Positions 6,224-13,187 of a stretch of DNA of 13,544 nucleotides are shown here, one piece after another. Position numbers and translations under genes: made by a program. The notes below the pieces were generated by a model, which worked only from the letters and a program-made list of their open reading frames with translations, had not been told where the DNA came from and ran no database searches. Source of the stretch: Flavobacteriaceae bacterium (lineage in GTDB: Bacteria; Bacteroidota; Bacteroidia; Flavobacteriales; Flavobacteriaceae); the NCBI GenBank assembly GCA_023262245.1, contig JALRDC010000046.1:1-13544 (forward strand), in the 5' to 3' direction. Numbering within the stretch: the first letter of the stretch is position 1; the number at the start of each line of letters is the position of its first letter.

Positions 6224-8293
6224 ATGAAACGCATCTACATCATAGGATTAATCTTCATCACTTATACATCTATTAGTGCACAGATCGATCGAAGTAAACA
6301 GCCTGATCCCGGACCAGCGCCAACAATTCAATTAGAGGATCCCATTGAATTTCAGTTAAAAAACGGCCTAACGGCCTTATTGGTTGAAAATCACAAACTC
6401 CCAAGGGTTTCTATAAGCCTCTCAATAGACCACCCATTGCTAACCGAAGGTGACAAAAAAGGAGCTACTACTCTATTAACCACCATGATGGGCAAAGGTT
6501 CTACTTCTGTCTCTAAGAACGATTTTGAAGAAGCAATTGATTTTATGGGAGCCCATTTTCATTTTAATGATGATGGTGCTCATACCAGTTCATTGAGCAG
6601 ATATTACTCAAAAGTTCTGGAACTACTAGCAGATGCAGCCCTCAATCCTAACTTTTTGGAAGAAGAGTTTCAAAAAGAAAAAGATAAGGTCTTAAAGGGT
6701 ATTGAAACTTCGGAAAAAGATGTAAAGACTGCTGCGCGTAGAGTAGAAAATCTGATTTCCTATGGTTCTAAACACCCTTACGGAGAATACGTAGCAAAAG
6801 AAACCGTTGAAAATCTAAATCTTAAGGATATCAAAGAAACATATGAGTATATCTATAATCCCAAAAATGCTTATCTGATCATTGTAGGTGATTTTGATTC
6901 AAGAGAAGTCAAAAAACAAATAAAAAAAGACTTTGGGCAATGGGAAGCACGGACACAGAAAAAAAGATCCTTCTCCGAACCAGAAAATACTCCCGAGACT
7001 CGTATTGCCTTTGTAGAAATGTCCAATGCCGTTCAATCTGAAATTGCTCTAATGAACACTTTTTCTTTAAACAAAAAAAGTTCTGATTATTTTGCTGCGG
7101 TTCTTGCCAATCAAATTTTGGGTGGGGGTGCGGAAGCGCGCTTGTTTTTAAACCTAAGAGAAGATAAAGGATTTACTTACGGTGCCTATTCCCAACTTCG
7201 TGATTCACACAAAACCAAAGGACGGTTTAGAGCCGGAACCAGTGTTCGCAACGCTGTTACAGATAGTGCCGTTGTAGAGATGATCTCCGAGGTAGCTAAA
7301 ATTAGAATCGAACCTATTACAGATGAAGAACTAGAACTTGTTAAAGCAAAATATGCAGGAAATTTCGTGATCTCACTAGAAGATCCAGAAACCATAGCCA
7401 ATTTTGCCTATAACATAAAGACTCAAAATCTGCCCAAAGATTTTTATAAAAATTATTTGAAAAACATTAATAAAGTAACCAAAGAAGAAGTTTCAATGGC
7501 TGCTAAAAAATATATTTTAAGCGACCAAGCTCAAATTGTTGTTACAGGTAAAGGAAGTGAAATTTTAGATAAATTAGAACAAATCCCATTTAATGGAGCC
7601 CCGCTAAAAGTTAGTTATTTTGACAAATATGGGAACCAAACCGAACGACCCGATTATTCCAAACTAACTCCCGAAGGTGTAACTGTATCCACAGTTATAA
7701 ATAATTACCTCAGAGCAATAGGAGGTCAAGAAAAGTTGAGCCAGATAAAGTCGATTCAAGAAAACTCTCAAGGAAGTATGCAAGGCCTTACTCTTGAAAT
7801 TGAAAGTAAAAAAACAAATCAAAAGCAATTACGGATGGATATGAAAATGATGGGAAACCTCATGCAAAAACAAGTAGTCAATAAATCATATGCTTATATG
7901 GAAGTGCAAGGACAAAAGATTGATATGGAAGGGGATCAACTAGAAGAAATGATTTCCAGTTCGGCAATTTTCCCAGAATTAGATTTAGACCTGAATAAAG
8001 TAGCTTTAATAGGCCTTACGGATTTGGATGGTACCGCAGCCTATGAGGTCAAATTTTCCGATCAGCAAACTCATTTTTACGATGCACAAACACATTTGAA
8101 ACTTCAAACTAACCAAACGCTTGAAGTTCAAGGAAATTCGCAAACCTCAACCATTAAGTATTCGGAGTATAAAGCTGTAGAAGGTATTCTCTTTCCGCAC
8201 AAAACAACTTTTAATATGGGACCTCAAGAAATAGACTTTATCAGTAAAAACATTATACTTAACCTTGAATTAGAAGATTCGCTTTTTGAATAA
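6224..8293 (+). CDS. Exported M16 family protein, non-catalytic subunit with extra C-terminal domain
   Basis: This 689-residue partner of the preceding protease has a signal peptide (1-19, Ala19 before Gln20) and a complete M16 core to about residue 450. The HxxEH site is replaced: Thr83, Thr86 and Thr87 align to His, Glu and His, and the distal glutamate looks like Gly159. Zinc catalysis by this chain is therefore unlikely. It keeps the LGGG motif (299-302) and the Arg312/Tyr319 pair (LREDKGFTY) used by M16B proteins for substrate binding. After a linker, residues of about 486-689 form an added beta-rich domain that opens with a helix containing AIGGQEKL. This resembles the LolA/LolB-like lipoprotein-sorting fold often seen in Bacteroidota, but I am not sure of the family. 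It probably acts with the upstream subunit in the periplasm. Confidence 0.88.
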   Translation: MKRIYIIGLIFITYTSISAQIDRSKQPDPGPAPTIQLEDPIEFQLKNGLTALLVENHKLPRVSISLSIDHPLLTEGDKKGATTLLTTMMGKGSTSVSKNDFEEAIDFMGAHFHFNDDGAHTSSLSRYYSKVLELLADAALNPNFLEEEFQKEKDKVLKGIETSEKDVKTAARRVENLISYGSKHPYGEYVAKETVENLNLKDIKETYEYIYNPKNAYLIIVGDFDSREVKKQIKKDFGQWEARTQKKRSFSEPENTPETRIAFVEMSNAVQSEIALMNTFSLNKKSSDYFAAVLANQILGGGAEARLFLNLREDKGFTYGAYSQLRDSHKTKGRFRAGTSVRNAVTDSAVVEMISEVAKIRIEPITDEELELVKAKYAGNFVISLEDPETIANFAYNIKTQNLPKDFYKNYLKNINKVTKEEVSMAAKKYILSDQAQIVVTGKGSEILDKLEQIPFNGAPLKVSYFDKYGNQTERPDYSKLTPEGVTVSTVINNYLRAIGGQEKLSQIKSIQENSQGSMQGLTLEIESKKTNQKQLRMDMKMMGNLMQKQVVNKSYAYMEVQGQKIDMEGDQLEEMISSSAIFPELDLDLNKVALIGLTDLDGTAAYEVKFSDQQTHFYDAQTHLKLQTNQTLEVQGNSQTSTIKYSEYKAVEGILFPHKTTFNMGPQEIDFISKNIILNLELEDSLFE

Positions 8294-8299
8294 AGTCTT

Positions 8300-9193
8300 T
8301 TATTTTGCTTTTTTTAACTGCTTTTTATCGGTTACTAAATAGACCCCTAATAAGATAAAAGCGCAACCCATCCATTGGAAAAGAGTGAAGACTTCTCCAT
8401 CCATTACGCCCCACCCAATGGCAACTATAGGTAAGAGGTAGGTTATAGAAATTGAAAAAACAGGGGATGAAATTGCTACCAATTCATTAAACATAACTTT
8501 CGCTAAAGCGGTTCCTAAAAAAGCAAGTATAAAGATATAGCCTAGGGAAATACTTACTTCCCCTCCTGCAAAGATTGAATTCCATGGAAAATTGGAAAAA
8601 CTTAATACTAAAAGAGCTGGAATTAGAATCGTTAAAAAATTTCCTAATGCAATTCCCAATGCACTTACCCCCTCCAGCTTGTATTTAAGTACGTTCACAT
8701 TAATCGCATAACAAGCTGCAGCACAAACCACTAAAAGAGCATACCCGCTTTTTGTACCGCTGCTAATCGAAAACTCATTAGATACCAAAACAAGTGTCCC
8801 TCCAAAACCAACAAGCACTCCCACTAGTTTTCCCCATTTAAGATTAGAGCCAAAAAATGCGAGCCCAAAAAGAAGAGTAAAAAGAGGAGTCATACCATTT
8901 AAAACTGCAGCTACAGAAGAGTCAATAGCTGTTTCTGCAAATGCAAAAAGATAACTAGGAAAGAAAGTCCCAAAATAGCCCGTAAAAAGGATCCATTTCC
9001 AAGCGGGTACAGGAATGCTCTTTAAATGTTTCCAACCTAAAGCTGTCAAAATGACCGTTGTCATCAATATCCTTATGGATCCCAGTTGCAAAGGTGTTAA
9101 ACCTACCAAACCTTTTTTAATCAAGATGTAAGAACTCCCCCAAATAATTGAAAGCAAAAAAAGGTATACCCATTTTTTAATTGATCGTTTCAT
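8300..9193 (-). CDS. EamA/DMT superfamily permease
   Basis: This 297-residue inner-membrane transporter of the drug/metabolite transporter superfamily has about ten hydrophobic helices in two EamA repeats (roughly residues 5-137 and 150-290). Typical motifs are IIWGSSYILIKKGL near the N-terminus, SSVAAVLNGMTPLFTLLFG at the end of the first repeat, and the matching SPVFSISITYLLPIVAIGWGV in the second. A basic tail (DKKQLKKAK) ends it. A longer reading frame begins at 9298, but its first 35 residues are not membrane-like and overlap the divergent lipoprotein gene. The ATG at 9193 places the first helix immediately after a short basic leader, as expected. It is convergent with the M16 pair, with 6 bases between stop codons. 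The substrate (amino acid, metabolite or drug) cannot be inferred. Confidence 0.9.
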   Translation of the reverse strand: MKRSIKKWVYLFLLSIIWGSSYILIKKGLVGLTPLQLGSIRILMTTVILTALGWKHLKSIPVPAWKWILFTGYFGTFFPSYLFAFAETAIDSSVAAVLNGMTPLFTLLFGLAFFGSNLKWGKLVGVLVGFGGTLVLVSNEFSISSGTKSGYALLVVCAAACYAINVNVLKYKLEGVSALGIALGNFLTILIPALLVLSFSNFPWNSIFAGGEVSISLGYIFILAFLGTALAKVMFNELVAISSPVFSISITYLLPIVAIGWGVMDGEVFTLFQWMGCAFILLGVYLVTDKKQLKKAK

Positions 9194-9200
9194 TGCATTA

Positions 9201-9208
9201 CAAAATTG
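9201..9208 (-). promoter_or_regulatory. Weak candidate -7 box for the EamA permease
   Basis: On the minus strand CAATTTTG matches seven of eight positions of TAnnTTTG, with a TTG (9225-9227) 16 bases upstream. It lies only 7 bases before the ATG, so the message would be nearly leaderless if this is the promoter. Tentative. Confidence 0.2.
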
Positions 9209-9249
9209 AGCTTTTTTAAGGAAGCAACTCCTAATTAAATGCGTATTTT

Positions 9250-9263
9250 TAAGAAATTTCTTA
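9250..9263 (+). promoter_or_regulatory. 14-base perfect palindrome before the HMA lipoprotein gene
   Basis: TAAGAAATTTCTTA is a perfect inverted repeat ending 4 bases before the start codon at 9268. A near-consensus -7 box, TATTTTTA (9244-9251, seven of eight), touches it. This is a plausible operator for a dimeric repressor, overlapping the promoter and leader of the metal-binding lipoprotein. AT-rich palindromes also arise by chance, so the role is an inference. Confidence 0.35.
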
Positions 9264-9267
9264 TAAA

Positions 9268-9669
9268 ATGAAAAACCTACTCTTTTTATCCTTTTCACTT
9301 CTTGTGATGTTGGGCGGATGTAAAAACTCTACAGAGCAAAAAATAATTACTGTAGATCTTTCGATTGAAGAACCCCTTAAAAGCAAAGCATCCCTTGAGA
9401 AGGAAGCTTATGCTAAAATGAAGATCGAGGGAATGACTTGTGCTATTGGATGTGCAGCAACTATTGAAAAAAAACTAAATAAAACCGTGGGAATTGCCGC
9501 TGCCAAAGTAGATTTTGAATCCAAAACTGCTTGGGTAATTTACGATGCCGCACAACTAGGTTTCGATAGACTAACTCAAATTGTTAAAAATGCAGGAGAT
9601 ACTTATTCGGTTTCAGCAATTGAAAATATTGAACAAGTTACCCCTGAGTCTTTATTTCCACTTAAATGA
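9268..9669 (+). CDS. Lipoprotein with heavy-metal-associated (HMA) domain
   Basis: This 133-residue protein has a lipoprotein signal peptide with lipobox LGGC (Cys18), a short linker, and an HMA domain (about 48-115) containing EGMTCAIGCAATIEKKL. The two metal-site cysteines, Cys58 and Cys62, are separated by three residues (CxxxC) instead of the canonical CxxC of copper chaperones and P-type ATPases. After cleavage it should be tethered to the envelope, where it could bind copper or another soft metal. No copper ATPase, oxidase or metal regulator lies in this window, so a specific pathway cannot be assigned. The start is ATG at 9268, directly behind a 14-base palindrome. Its last 18 bases overlap the 3' end of gldD on the opposite strand. 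Domain and lipobox are clear; metal identity is inference. Confidence 0.85.
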   Translation: MKNLLFLSFSLLVMLGGCKNSTEQKIITVDLSIEEPLKSKASLEKEAYAKMKIEGMTCAIGCAATIEKKLNKTVGIAAAKVDFESKTAWVIYDAAQLGFDRLTQIVKNAGDTYSVSAIENIEQVTPESLFPLK

Positions 9670-10200
9670 TTCGATAAGGTGAATGAGATCCTTTTGCAAA
9701 TAATGAGCAGCTGGATAAATAGAATCATAATTTGGTCTTGCATAAAAATATACTGATCCCACAAGAAAATGTTTTGTACTATCCGTTAAAAAAAACTGAT
9801 ACTGAGAGGCCGCATTTCCAACCACAGAAAATAAAGTTCCGAAGACTTTTTTTTCTTCATTTACAAAGAGCTTTTCTGGAATAGACTCTGCTTTTGAAAG
9901 GTGCTTATAAGGGAGCTGATAAGCATCATTGAGTAATGAATCTAAATTCCGTTGTACAGGATTGTAATTTAAATATAATGTAGCTCTCATTTGAGGATAA
10001 ACCAACCGGGGTGCATTGGTTCGTTTTGCATTTATAGTAGCAAAAGTATTATATTCAAAAGAAAAGTTTTGTAGGTCATGAACTTCCTCATAATTAGGGG
10101 TCGGATATTCTAAACTGAGATAGGCATTAGGTTTAGGTTGCGTATCAGAACCACAACCAACAATTTGTATTAGAATAATTAAAAAAAAGAATGCTCTCAC
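9652..10200 (-). CDS. gldD: Gliding motility lipoprotein GldD
   Basis: GldD is a lipoprotein needed for gliding motility, a process in Flavobacteriia that is linked to the type IX secretion system. The 182-residue product has a short lipoprotein signal (lipobox IVGC, Cys16). The mature protein then starts with the GldD-like PKPNAYLSLEYPTPNYEEV, followed by alternating strands including YFYARPNYDSIYPA and a C-terminal helix (LQKDLIHLIESFKWK). The start is GTG at 10200. Its first bases overlap the TGA stop of gldE in a 4-base GTGA, which points to translational coupling. An A8 run (10181-10188) lies within the signal-peptide codons, but the frame is intact. The 3' end overlaps the convergent HMA lipoprotein gene by 18 bases. 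Identification rests on sequence pattern plus gldE adjacency. Confidence 0.92.
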   Translation of the reverse strand: MRAFFFLIILIQIVGCGSDTQPKPNAYLSLEYPTPNYEEVHDLQNFSFEYNTFATINAKRTNAPRLVYPQMRATLYLNYNPVQRNLDSLLNDAYQLPYKHLSKAESIPEKLFVNEEKKVFGTLFSVVGNAASQYQFFLTDSTKHFLVGSVYFYARPNYDSIYPAAHYLQKDLIHLIESFKWK

Positions 10201-11528
10201 TTTGATTTTAGTTGCATTTTAGGTAAATGAACCTTGACTTGCTTAATTCGCAACTCTTCTAATTCTTCTACTATAAACTTGTAACCTTGGAAGGTCACTT
10301 TTTGCCCCCGTTTAGGAAATTTTTTGGTGATTTCTAATAAGAGCCCTGCAAGAGTTTCCGCTTCCCCTTTCACAGGATCAAATAGCTCGCTATCTTCTAG
10401 ATGAATGACTTTAAAAAAGTCTTTTAAACTTATTTTGGCTTCAAAAACATAGGTGAATTCGTCTAATTTAGAATAGCTTAAATCCTCTTCATCAAACTCA
10501 TCGCTAATATCTCCAATGATTTCTTCCATGATATCTTCAAGAGTAATTAAGCCAGAAGTACCCCCATATTCGTCAACAACTATGGCTAAATGATTCTTCT
10601 TTTGCTGAAATTCTTTTAATAGATCATCCAATTTTTTGTTTTCAGGAACATAAATCGGAGCCTTTAACAATTTCTGCCATGGATAGTTTGTTTTATTTAA
10701 ATAGGGAAGTAAATCCTTGATGTATAAGATCCCTTTTATATTATCTTTTTTTTCATTGTAAACAGGGATTCTCGAAAAGCCTTGTTCTAAAACAAGCGGG
10801 ATAATTTCTTCTAAACTCAATTCATCAGAAAGGGCAAACATATCAATTCGAGGACACATCACTTCCCGTGTATCGGTACTTCCAAAATTGACAATCCCTT
10901 CTAAAATACGTTGTTCGTCTGAGGTGGTTTCATCGTCTCCTGTTAACTCCAGAGCTTGTGAAAGCTGATCCACAGAAAACTGGTTTTTTTTATCCCCAAG
11001 ACGTTTTTCTAAAAAGCTTGTTGTTTGGCTCATAGGATAAGTAATCCAAACCAAAAGATATTGATCTAAGACATTAATCAGGGGGGCCATTCTTTTAGAA
11101 AAAGCAAGTGCATTTCTATTTGCGTAAACTTTTGGTAGAATTTCTCCAAAAATTAAAATTAACGTGGTTATAATACCCACCTCAATAAACAAAAGGAGTA
11201 CCGGATTTTGAATGGAATGAAATAAGGTTTTTCCCAACATGGTAAACAAAAGAACTATAGCAATATTGATAAAATTATTTGCTACCAAGATGGTTGCTAA
11301 AAGCCGTTTGGGCTTTCGCAAAAGGTTTATTACACGCTGTAAGGCTGCCGAAGGTTCTGTTTCATCTGGATCTTCTAAAGATTTTAATTGTAAGGAAAAA
11401 AACGCCACTTCTGATCCTGAAATCAAGGCAGAGCCAAGTAATAAAAAAAGTACCAAAAAAGCTTGAATCCAAGTTAGGTCTAGAGAAATAACCAAAGTAT
11501 TCAAAAAGAGTAATGGGTCAGGATCCAA
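10197..11528 (-). CDS. gldE: Gliding motility protein GldE (CNNM/CBS/CorC family)
   Basis: This 443-residue inner-membrane protein is related to HlyC/CorC and CNNM proteins. The N-terminal CNNM (DUF21) region (about 18-200) has several transmembrane helices with the family motifs ISGSEVAFFSL (36-46) and FGEILPK. A CBS pair follows, from about 215 to 340, starting near MCPRIDM (224-230) and ending with TLEDIMEEIIGDI (329-341). The CorC_HlyC domain occupies roughly 355-435. GldE is known to support gliding together with GldD. The reading frame has an in-frame stop (that of ssb) 12 bases before a TTG at 11528, and no ATG or GTG occurs near the N-terminus. The TTG start giving MDPDP is therefore the natural choice. 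It follows ssb by 12 bases and overlaps gldD by 4. Confidence 0.93.
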   Translation of the reverse strand: MDPDPLLFLNTLVISLDLTWIQAFLVLFLLLGSALISGSEVAFFSLQLKSLEDPDETEPSAALQRVINLLRKPKRLLATILVANNFINIAIVLLFTMLGKTLFHSIQNPVLLLFIEVGIITTLILIFGEILPKVYANRNALAFSKRMAPLINVLDQYLLVWITYPMSQTTSFLEKRLGDKKNQFSVDQLSQALELTGDDETTSDEQRILEGIVNFGSTDTREVMCPRIDMFALSDELSLEEIIPLVLEQGFSRIPVYNEKKDNIKGILYIKDLLPYLNKTNYPWQKLLKAPIYVPENKKLDDLLKEFQQKKNHLAIVVDEYGGTSGLITLEDIMEEIIGDISDEFDEEDLSYSKLDEFTYVFEAKISLKDFFKVIHLEDSELFDPVKGEAETLAGLLLEITKKFPKRGQKVTFQGYKFIVEELEELRIKQVKVHLPKMQLKSK

Positions 11529-11540
11529 TAGGCTTTTGTT

Positions 11541-11966
11541 TTAGAAAGGTAAATCGTCTTTTTCCGGAGGAGCTTCTTCTACCTTCGGTAGTTCACCTGT
11601 AGGCAGTGAACCCTCCTGAGAATTGTCTTTTTTTGTGGTTAAAAAAGTAAAATCATTGACATTAATTTCCGTTGAATATCGGTCTGCACCATCCTCTCCA
11701 GTCCATTTGCGAGTTTTGATTCGACCCTCAACATAAATCCGGTCTCCTTTGCTTAAATATTTTTCGCAAATTTCTGCAGCTTTATTACGGACAACGATAT
11801 TGTGCCATTCAGTATTGCTTACTTTTTCACCTGTGCTCTTGTTAGTATAAGATTCATTTGTCGCCAATGGAAACCGGCCAATAGAACCTCCACCATCGAA
11901 ATAGTGCATTTTCACATCATCTCCAAGATGTCCAATCAGCATGACTTTGTTTAATGTTCCGCTCAT
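11541..11966 (-). CDS. ssb: Single-stranded DNA-binding protein
   Basis: This 141-residue SSB protects and organises single-stranded DNA in replication, repair and recombination. The OB-fold spans about residues 4-105, with recognisable stretches MLIGHLGDD, WHNIVVRNKAAEICEKYLSKGDRIYVEG and the closing INVNDFTFL. A glutamate/proline-rich linker leads to the acidic tip DDLPF (137-141), the conserved docking peptide for SSB-interacting proteins. Length is shorter than E. coli SSB because the linker is short. It starts with ATG at 11966, 43 bases downstream of mutY, and is followed closely by gldE. Placement between mutY and gldE is, to my knowledge, a common arrangement in flavobacteria. It is probably the only gene of this unit with a canonical start codon, which may reflect a need for higher expression. 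Confidence 0.95.
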   Translation of the reverse strand: MSGTLNKVMLIGHLGDDVKMHYFDGGGSIGRFPLATNESYTNKSTGEKVSNTEWHNIVVRNKAAEICEKYLSKGDRIYVEGRIKTRKWTGEDGADRYSTEINVNDFTFLTTKKDNSQEGSLPTGELPKVEEAPPEKDDLPF

Positions 11967-12009
11967 AGTTATAAAGAATTCGGGTTAGTTAAAAAGTAAA
12001 TTTAAGCAA

Positions 12010-13062
12010 TCAAGAATCAAATTGAAAAAAAATTTCAATAAAATTTTGAATTACAACGGGTACTGGTTGTTTTTTTAACTTCTTGATAGTGAGTCCATTT
12101 TTAAGTTCCTTTTTAGAAGGAATAATCCAAAAATAAACATGGAGTTTCTGATGACTGAGCTTGTGTATGATTGGTTTTTTATTCCATAGCGTTAACTCTT
12201 CTGAGGAAAGACCTTCAAGGATTTGAGAAGGTATTGTGCTCATTAGGGTTTTTTTATTTTGAATTGCTTTTGAAGTTTCTACAAGTGGAAATTGAAACAA
12301 ATTTTGCCAAATCCCTTTTCCCAGTCTTTTTTCTAAGCGGGTTTTAAATTTCTGGTCTTGAATGACCAGATAATTAAAATACCGCTTTCTGACTTTTACT
12401 TTCCCTTTTTTCACGGGTAAAACAGAGGTTTTCTTTTGATTAAATGCTACGCATTTTGCCGCAAAAGGACAACTCAGACACAAGGGTTTGCTGGGGGTGC
12501 ATTGCAAAGCTCCAAACTCCATTAAGGCCTGGTTAAAATTTCCTGCTTGGGAAACATCCATCAAGCTTCTGGCTTTGGACTTAAATTCCTTATGTGCAAT
12601 GCTGGAATTTATGGGAGTTTGAATCCCAAAGTAGCGGGATAAAAAACGGTAAACATTTCCGTCCACAACTGCCTCTGCTTGATTATAACAAATAGAAGCT
12701 ATCGCACTTGCAGTATAATCTCCGATACCTTTAAGATTAATAAGAGATTTGAAATCAGAGGGAAATTCTCCTTGAAGTTCGTAAAAAACATATTGGGCTG
12801 TAGCGTGAAGATTTCGAGCCCTTGAATAATAACCCAAACCTTGCCACAATTTTAATACCTGGTCTTCATTTGCCTGTGCTAGCTCTTTTACCGTTGGAAA
12901 AGTTTTGGTAAAACGTTCGTAATAAGGCAGGCCTTGAGCGGTTCTGGTTTGTTGTAAAATAACTTCGGACAACCAAATCTTGTAGGGGTCTTTGGTTTGG
13001 CGCCAAATAAAAGAGCGTTTATTTTCATCATACCATAATAATAAAGTCTCCGTCCAAGTCAA
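12010..13062 (-). CDS. mutY: A/G-specific adenine DNA glycosylase MutY
   Basis: MutY removes adenine mispaired with 8-oxoguanine in base-excision repair. The 350-residue product has the catalytic Glu33 in EVILQQT, the helix-hairpin-helix motif LKGIGDYTA (110-118) and the catalytic Asp134 in VVDGNV. An iron-sulfur cluster loop with spacing C-x6-C-x2-C-x5-C uses Cys188, 195, 198 and 204. The C-terminal NUDIX-like 8-oxoG recognition domain (about 220-350) includes GIWQNLFQFPL and an LSHQKL segment matching the serine/histidine recognition loop. The start is TTG at 13062: an in-frame TGA lies two codons upstream and no in-frame ATG or GTG occurs near the N-terminus. The WYDENKR motif shows the N-terminus is complete. 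It heads the minus-strand unit with ssb, gldE and gldD, divergent from the HU gene. Confidence 0.95.
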   Translation of the reverse strand: MTWTETLLLWYDENKRSFIWRQTKDPYKIWLSEVILQQTRTAQGLPYYERFTKTFPTVKELAQANEDQVLKLWQGLGYYSRARNLHATAQYVFYELQGEFPSDFKSLINLKGIGDYTASAIASICYNQAEAVVDGNVYRFLSRYFGIQTPINSSIAHKEFKSKARSLMDVSQAGNFNQALMEFGALQCTPSKPLCLSCPFAAKCVAFNQKKTSVLPVKKGKVKVRKRYFNYLVIQDQKFKTRLEKRLGKGIWQNLFQFPLVETSKAIQNKKTLMSTIPSQILEGLSSEELTLWNKKPIIHKLSHQKLHVYFWIIPSKKELKNGLTIKKLKKQPVPVVIQNFIEIFFQFDS

Positions 13063-13096
13063 TTTTCAGATTTTTAAAGCCTTTTTTTATAAGGAA

Positions 13097-13104
13097 CAAG
13101 TATA
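13097..13104 (-). promoter_or_regulatory. Weak candidate -7 box for mutY
   Basis: On the minus strand TATACTTG matches seven of eight positions of TAnnTTTG and lies 34 bases before the mutY TTG start. No -33 TTG was found at the proper distance. The 125-base region between mutY and HU is very AT-rich, so chance matches are likely. Confidence 0.25.
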
Positions 13105-13145
13105 ATATAAAAACTTTATACAGAGCATTTTATAATATTAATTTA

Positions 13146-13153
13146 TATATTTG
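13146..13153 (+). promoter_or_regulatory. -7 box of the HU gene promoter
   Basis: TATATTTG matches TAnnTTTG fully, is followed by C as often seen in strong Bacteroidota promoters, and lies 34 bases before the HU ATG at 13188. A clear -33 TTTG is not visible at 19-base spacing in the AT-rich upstream region. Confidence 0.5.
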
Positions 13154-13187
13154 CGAGCCTCAAATTTTGAGTATAAAACAAATAAAT

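Noticed and set aside
9194..9298. 35-residue N-terminal extension of the EamA permease
   Set aside because: It overlaps the divergent lipoprotein gene and its promoter region, and DMT permeases start directly with a short basic leader and helix as from the ATG at 9193.
10181..10188. A8 run in the gldD signal-peptide codons as a possible phase-variation tract
   Set aside because: The frame is intact and AT-rich signal peptide codons (Phe-Phe-Leu) produce such runs; no repeat-length evidence is available.
11991..11998. Minus-strand TACTTTTT as an internal promoter for ssb
   Set aside because: The final base differs from TAnnTTTG and no TTG lies at a 17-21 base distance; in this AT-rich gap the match is not informative.
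13024..13034. ATG triplets near the mutY N-terminus as an alternative start
   Set aside because: They are out of frame with the MutY reading frame (the frame reads TGG TAT GAT GAA).
13167..13187. TTG start adding seven residues to HU
   Set aside because: The ATG at 13188 gives the family-typical N-terminus and a better leader length after the TATATTTG box.
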